Notes under the pieces: generated by a model | What the model saw: only the letters and a program-made list of their open reading frames with translations | The model's database searches: none | Told to the model about the DNA's origin: nothing | DNA from: an uncultured Nitrospinaceae bacterium | Lineage (GTDB): Bacteria; Nitrospinota; Nitrospinia; Nitrospinales; VA-1 | Direction of reading: 5' to 3' | DNA: 7,102 nucleotides | Assembly: GCA_938073925.1 (NCBI GenBank) | Contig: CALJGH010000097.1 | Coordinates: 1 to 7,102, forward strand | Translations under genes and position numbers: made by a program | Shown: positions 5,858-7,102 of the stretch, one piece after another | Layout: each line of letters opens with the position of its first letter | Position numbering within the stretch: position 1 is the first letter of the stretch

Positions 5858-6913
5858 ATGCTCGAAAAGAAAAACATTCTCCTCGCACTGGCAACTACCT
5901 TCCTAGCAAGTATACTCGGTTTAATTCTCGTCGAAACCTATTTTTGGAAATCAAACGATAATTTTTTTGTATGCGAAATTTGCCAGTTTCACCCGCAACT
6001 AGGGTGGGAAACCATTCCCGCGAAAACCGTTAGCAATAAAAAAGTAACCTACACAACAAACTCTCTCGGAATGAGATCTAAGGAAGTGGATTTCTCAAAA
6101 GGACATATCTTATTAGTAGGAGACTCTGTAACATTTGGTCTCGGCGTGAATAATGACGAAACCGTTTCCCATTACCTCGGGAAAATAAATAATGACTATC
6201 AAGTATTAAATCTTGGGGTACCTGGGTATGGTATCGGGCAGTATTTTTTAAATTTAAAAAGACATATAGACCAATTAAATCCTAAAATAATTGTATTGGT
6301 TATTTACACCGCCAATGACCTGAATGAAACAAGAAAAGGTACTCGATTTGGAATAAGCAAACCCTTTTTTAGCTACAACAATGGAAACCTGATCTATTTA
6401 AATCCAGAAATTTCCAAGTTTTCCTGCTCAAACCTTTACACTCGTTCGCGGTTCTTAAAATACATAACTCCTACCCTGCTTAAAGACCAATGCAAAACGA
6501 GAGTTATCGAACGAAATAAGGCGAGCCCCACAATAGCCAAACTAATCGATGGCATAAGAATTTTAGGAATAGAAAAGAATATTTCAACACTAATCGTTTT
6601 ATCGCCCGCCCTTAAAGCAGTTGAGAGAGTTACCTGCAAGCAAAACAAAGATAAAGATTCTTGTATAAATTTTGATCCTGGCTTTGAAAGTTATTACAAA
6701 TACTTCGCTTTAATGATGGACCTTTATAATCTTCCACACATTGATTACTTAAAAACACTTGTGGAATACAACAAAAAAAATGAAATAACTTTTTTATACG
6801 GAAACAAAGGGGAGGATATTCATCATTATTCACCACAAGGTAATGCTCTTCTTGCTCAAACCATTTCGAACCGGTTCGACATAGCAACGACAGGAAAAAT
6901 AACTATAAAATAG
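5858..6913 (+). CDS. Membrane-anchored SGNH/GDSL hydrolase family protein
   Basis: Predicted esterase/lipase-type hydrolase of the SGNH superfamily. The preferred ATG at 5858 gives 351 residues and has GAGGG (5843-5847) ten bases upstream; GTG 5822 would add 12 residues but has no Shine-Dalgarno sequence. Numbered from 5822: a lysine-rich start followed by one hydrophobic segment (about 18-38), a signal anchor or uncleaved signal peptide, places the catalytic part outside the cytoplasmic membrane. A CEICQFHP segment (51-58) and TNSLGMRS (79-86) precede block I GDSVTFG (100-106, nucleophile S102), block II GVPGYG (132-137), block III TAND (163-166) and block V D332-I-H-H335-YSPQGN. So the Ser, Gly, Asn and Asp/His set is complete. 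The substrate is unknown; acyl groups on extracellular glycans or lipids are a family-based guess. It is not obviously linked to the cysteine genes and looks A+T-richer than them. Confidence 0.82.
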   Translation: MLEKKNILLALATTFLASILGLILVETYFWKSNDNFFVCEICQFHPQLGWETIPAKTVSNKKVTYTTNSLGMRSKEVDFSKGHILLVGDSVTFGLGVNNDETVSHYLGKINNDYQVLNLGVPGYGIGQYFLNLKRHIDQLNPKIIVLVIYTANDLNETRKGTRFGISKPFFSYNNGNLIYLNPEISKFSCSNLYTRSRFLKYITPTLLKDQCKTRVIERNKASPTIAKLIDGIRILGIEKNISTLIVLSPALKAVERVTCKQNKDKDSCINFDPGFESYYKYFALMMDLYNLPHIDYLKTLVEYNKKNEITFLYGNKGEDIHHYSPQGNALLAQTISNRFDIATTGKITIK

Positions 6914-7009
6914 TATGCAATTAAATCATACCCTTGATAGAATTATTTTTACAGCCGAAAACTTTCTTCAAGGTTATTCTTCTGCAACGCTGGTTATCGT
7001 TATGGCCTG

Positions 7010-7076
7010 CCCCCCCCGAAAACTGATCCATTCGCTATATTAGGATTTGGGTCAAAAACCTGTTGATTAGGGGGGG
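7010..7076 (+). promoter_or_regulatory. C8/G7 tracts able to pair and mask the transposase ribosome-binding site
   Basis: Eight C (7010-7017) near the element edge can pair with seven G (7070-7076), which are the ribosome-binding site four bases before the ATG at 7081. In RNA entering from the flanking DNA this would give a seven G-C pair stem closing a loop of about 52 bases. RNA started inside the element would lack the C tract and leave the site free. Such protection from read-through is established for IS10 and IS50; here it is inferred. Confidence 0.35.
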
Positions 7077-7080
7077 TAAA

Positions 7081-7102
7081 ATGGCTAGAAATAGATATTC
7101 AG
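7081..7102 (+). CDS. Transposase OrfA-like, first seven codons only
   Basis: ATG at 7081 opens a frame reading MARNRYS that runs off the window. A G-rich Shine-Dalgarno tract (GGGGGGG, 7070-7076) sits four bases upstream. The N-terminus resembles IS3-family OrfA proteins of the M-A/S-R/K-x-R-Y/F-S type, which carry a helix-turn-helix for binding the element's ends. Seven residues cannot prove this; the call leans on the IS-like leader. Confidence 0.45.

Larger units (their letters stand above)
7008..7102 (+). mobile_element. Left end of an insertion sequence, IS3-like by inference (truncated by window)
   Basis: The final 95 bases look like an IS end. TG followed by eight C (7010-7017) and GAAAACTGATCCA is reminiscent of terminal inverted repeats of IS3-family elements. 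A short leader with a G-rich ribosome-binding site follows, then an ORF beginning MARNRYS, similar to the start of some OrfA transposases. The exact left boundary (TG at 7008 or nearby) and the target duplication cannot be fixed because the right end is outside the window. Confidence 0.5.

Noticed and set aside
6914..7007. Small gene or RNA between the hydrolase and the IS end
   Set aside because: No start codon with a ribosome-binding site, tRNA-like fold or strong hairpin is visible in these 94 bases.

Overview
The window looks like chromosomal DNA of a Gram-negative bacterium: it opens with the C-terminal end of a type II secretion-type outer-membrane secretin. By eye the coding style and gene set would suit a Nitrospinota or deltaproteobacterial-type lineage, but that placement is a low-confidence guess. 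Everything recognisable is on the + strand.

Layout. (1) 1-761: 3' part of a gspD-like secretin whose beginning lies outside the window. (2) 762-985: non-coding, with a stem-loop at the secretin stop codon and two copies of the palindrome TGAATTCA, which form a 14-15 nt inverted repeat upstream of the next gene. (3) 986-5760: a sulfur amino acid cluster, with a CysK-type cysteine synthase that has an abnormal C-terminus, threonine synthase, a CysO-like sulfur-carrier protein, a MoeB/ThiF-type E1 activating enzyme, a CysM-type (O-phosphoserine) sulfhydrylase and a thioredoxin-like [2Fe-2S] ferredoxin. (4) 5822/5858-6913: a membrane-anchored SGNH/GDSL hydrolase, probably a separate transcription unit. 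(5) about 7008-7102: what appears to be the left end of an insertion sequence (IS3-like by inference), cut off after seven codons of its first ORF.

How the genes fit together. The carrier and CysM resemble the Mycobacterium tuberculosis CysO/CysM pair. In that route an E1-like enzyme adenylates the carrier's Gly-Gly end, a thiocarboxylate is formed, CysM adds it to the aminoacrylate made from O-phosphoserine, and a JAMM peptidase (Mec) releases cysteine. Here the carrier, E1 and CysM are present and closely spaced, but no JAMM peptidase lies in the window. The carrier ends Gly-Gly-Ala-Asn rather than Gly-Gly, so it should need C-terminal trimming before activation. The upstream CysK keeps its early PLP-binding motifs but has lost the conserved block that supplies the residue contacting the PLP pyridine nitrogen, which hints that the free-sulfide route may be decaying.

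Points most worth checking: the GGAN tail of the carrier, the damaged cysK 3' end, the Lys at the CysM position corresponding to Arg220 and the adjacent CxxC, and the C-tract/G-tract pair that could hide the transposase ribosome-binding site in read-through RNA.
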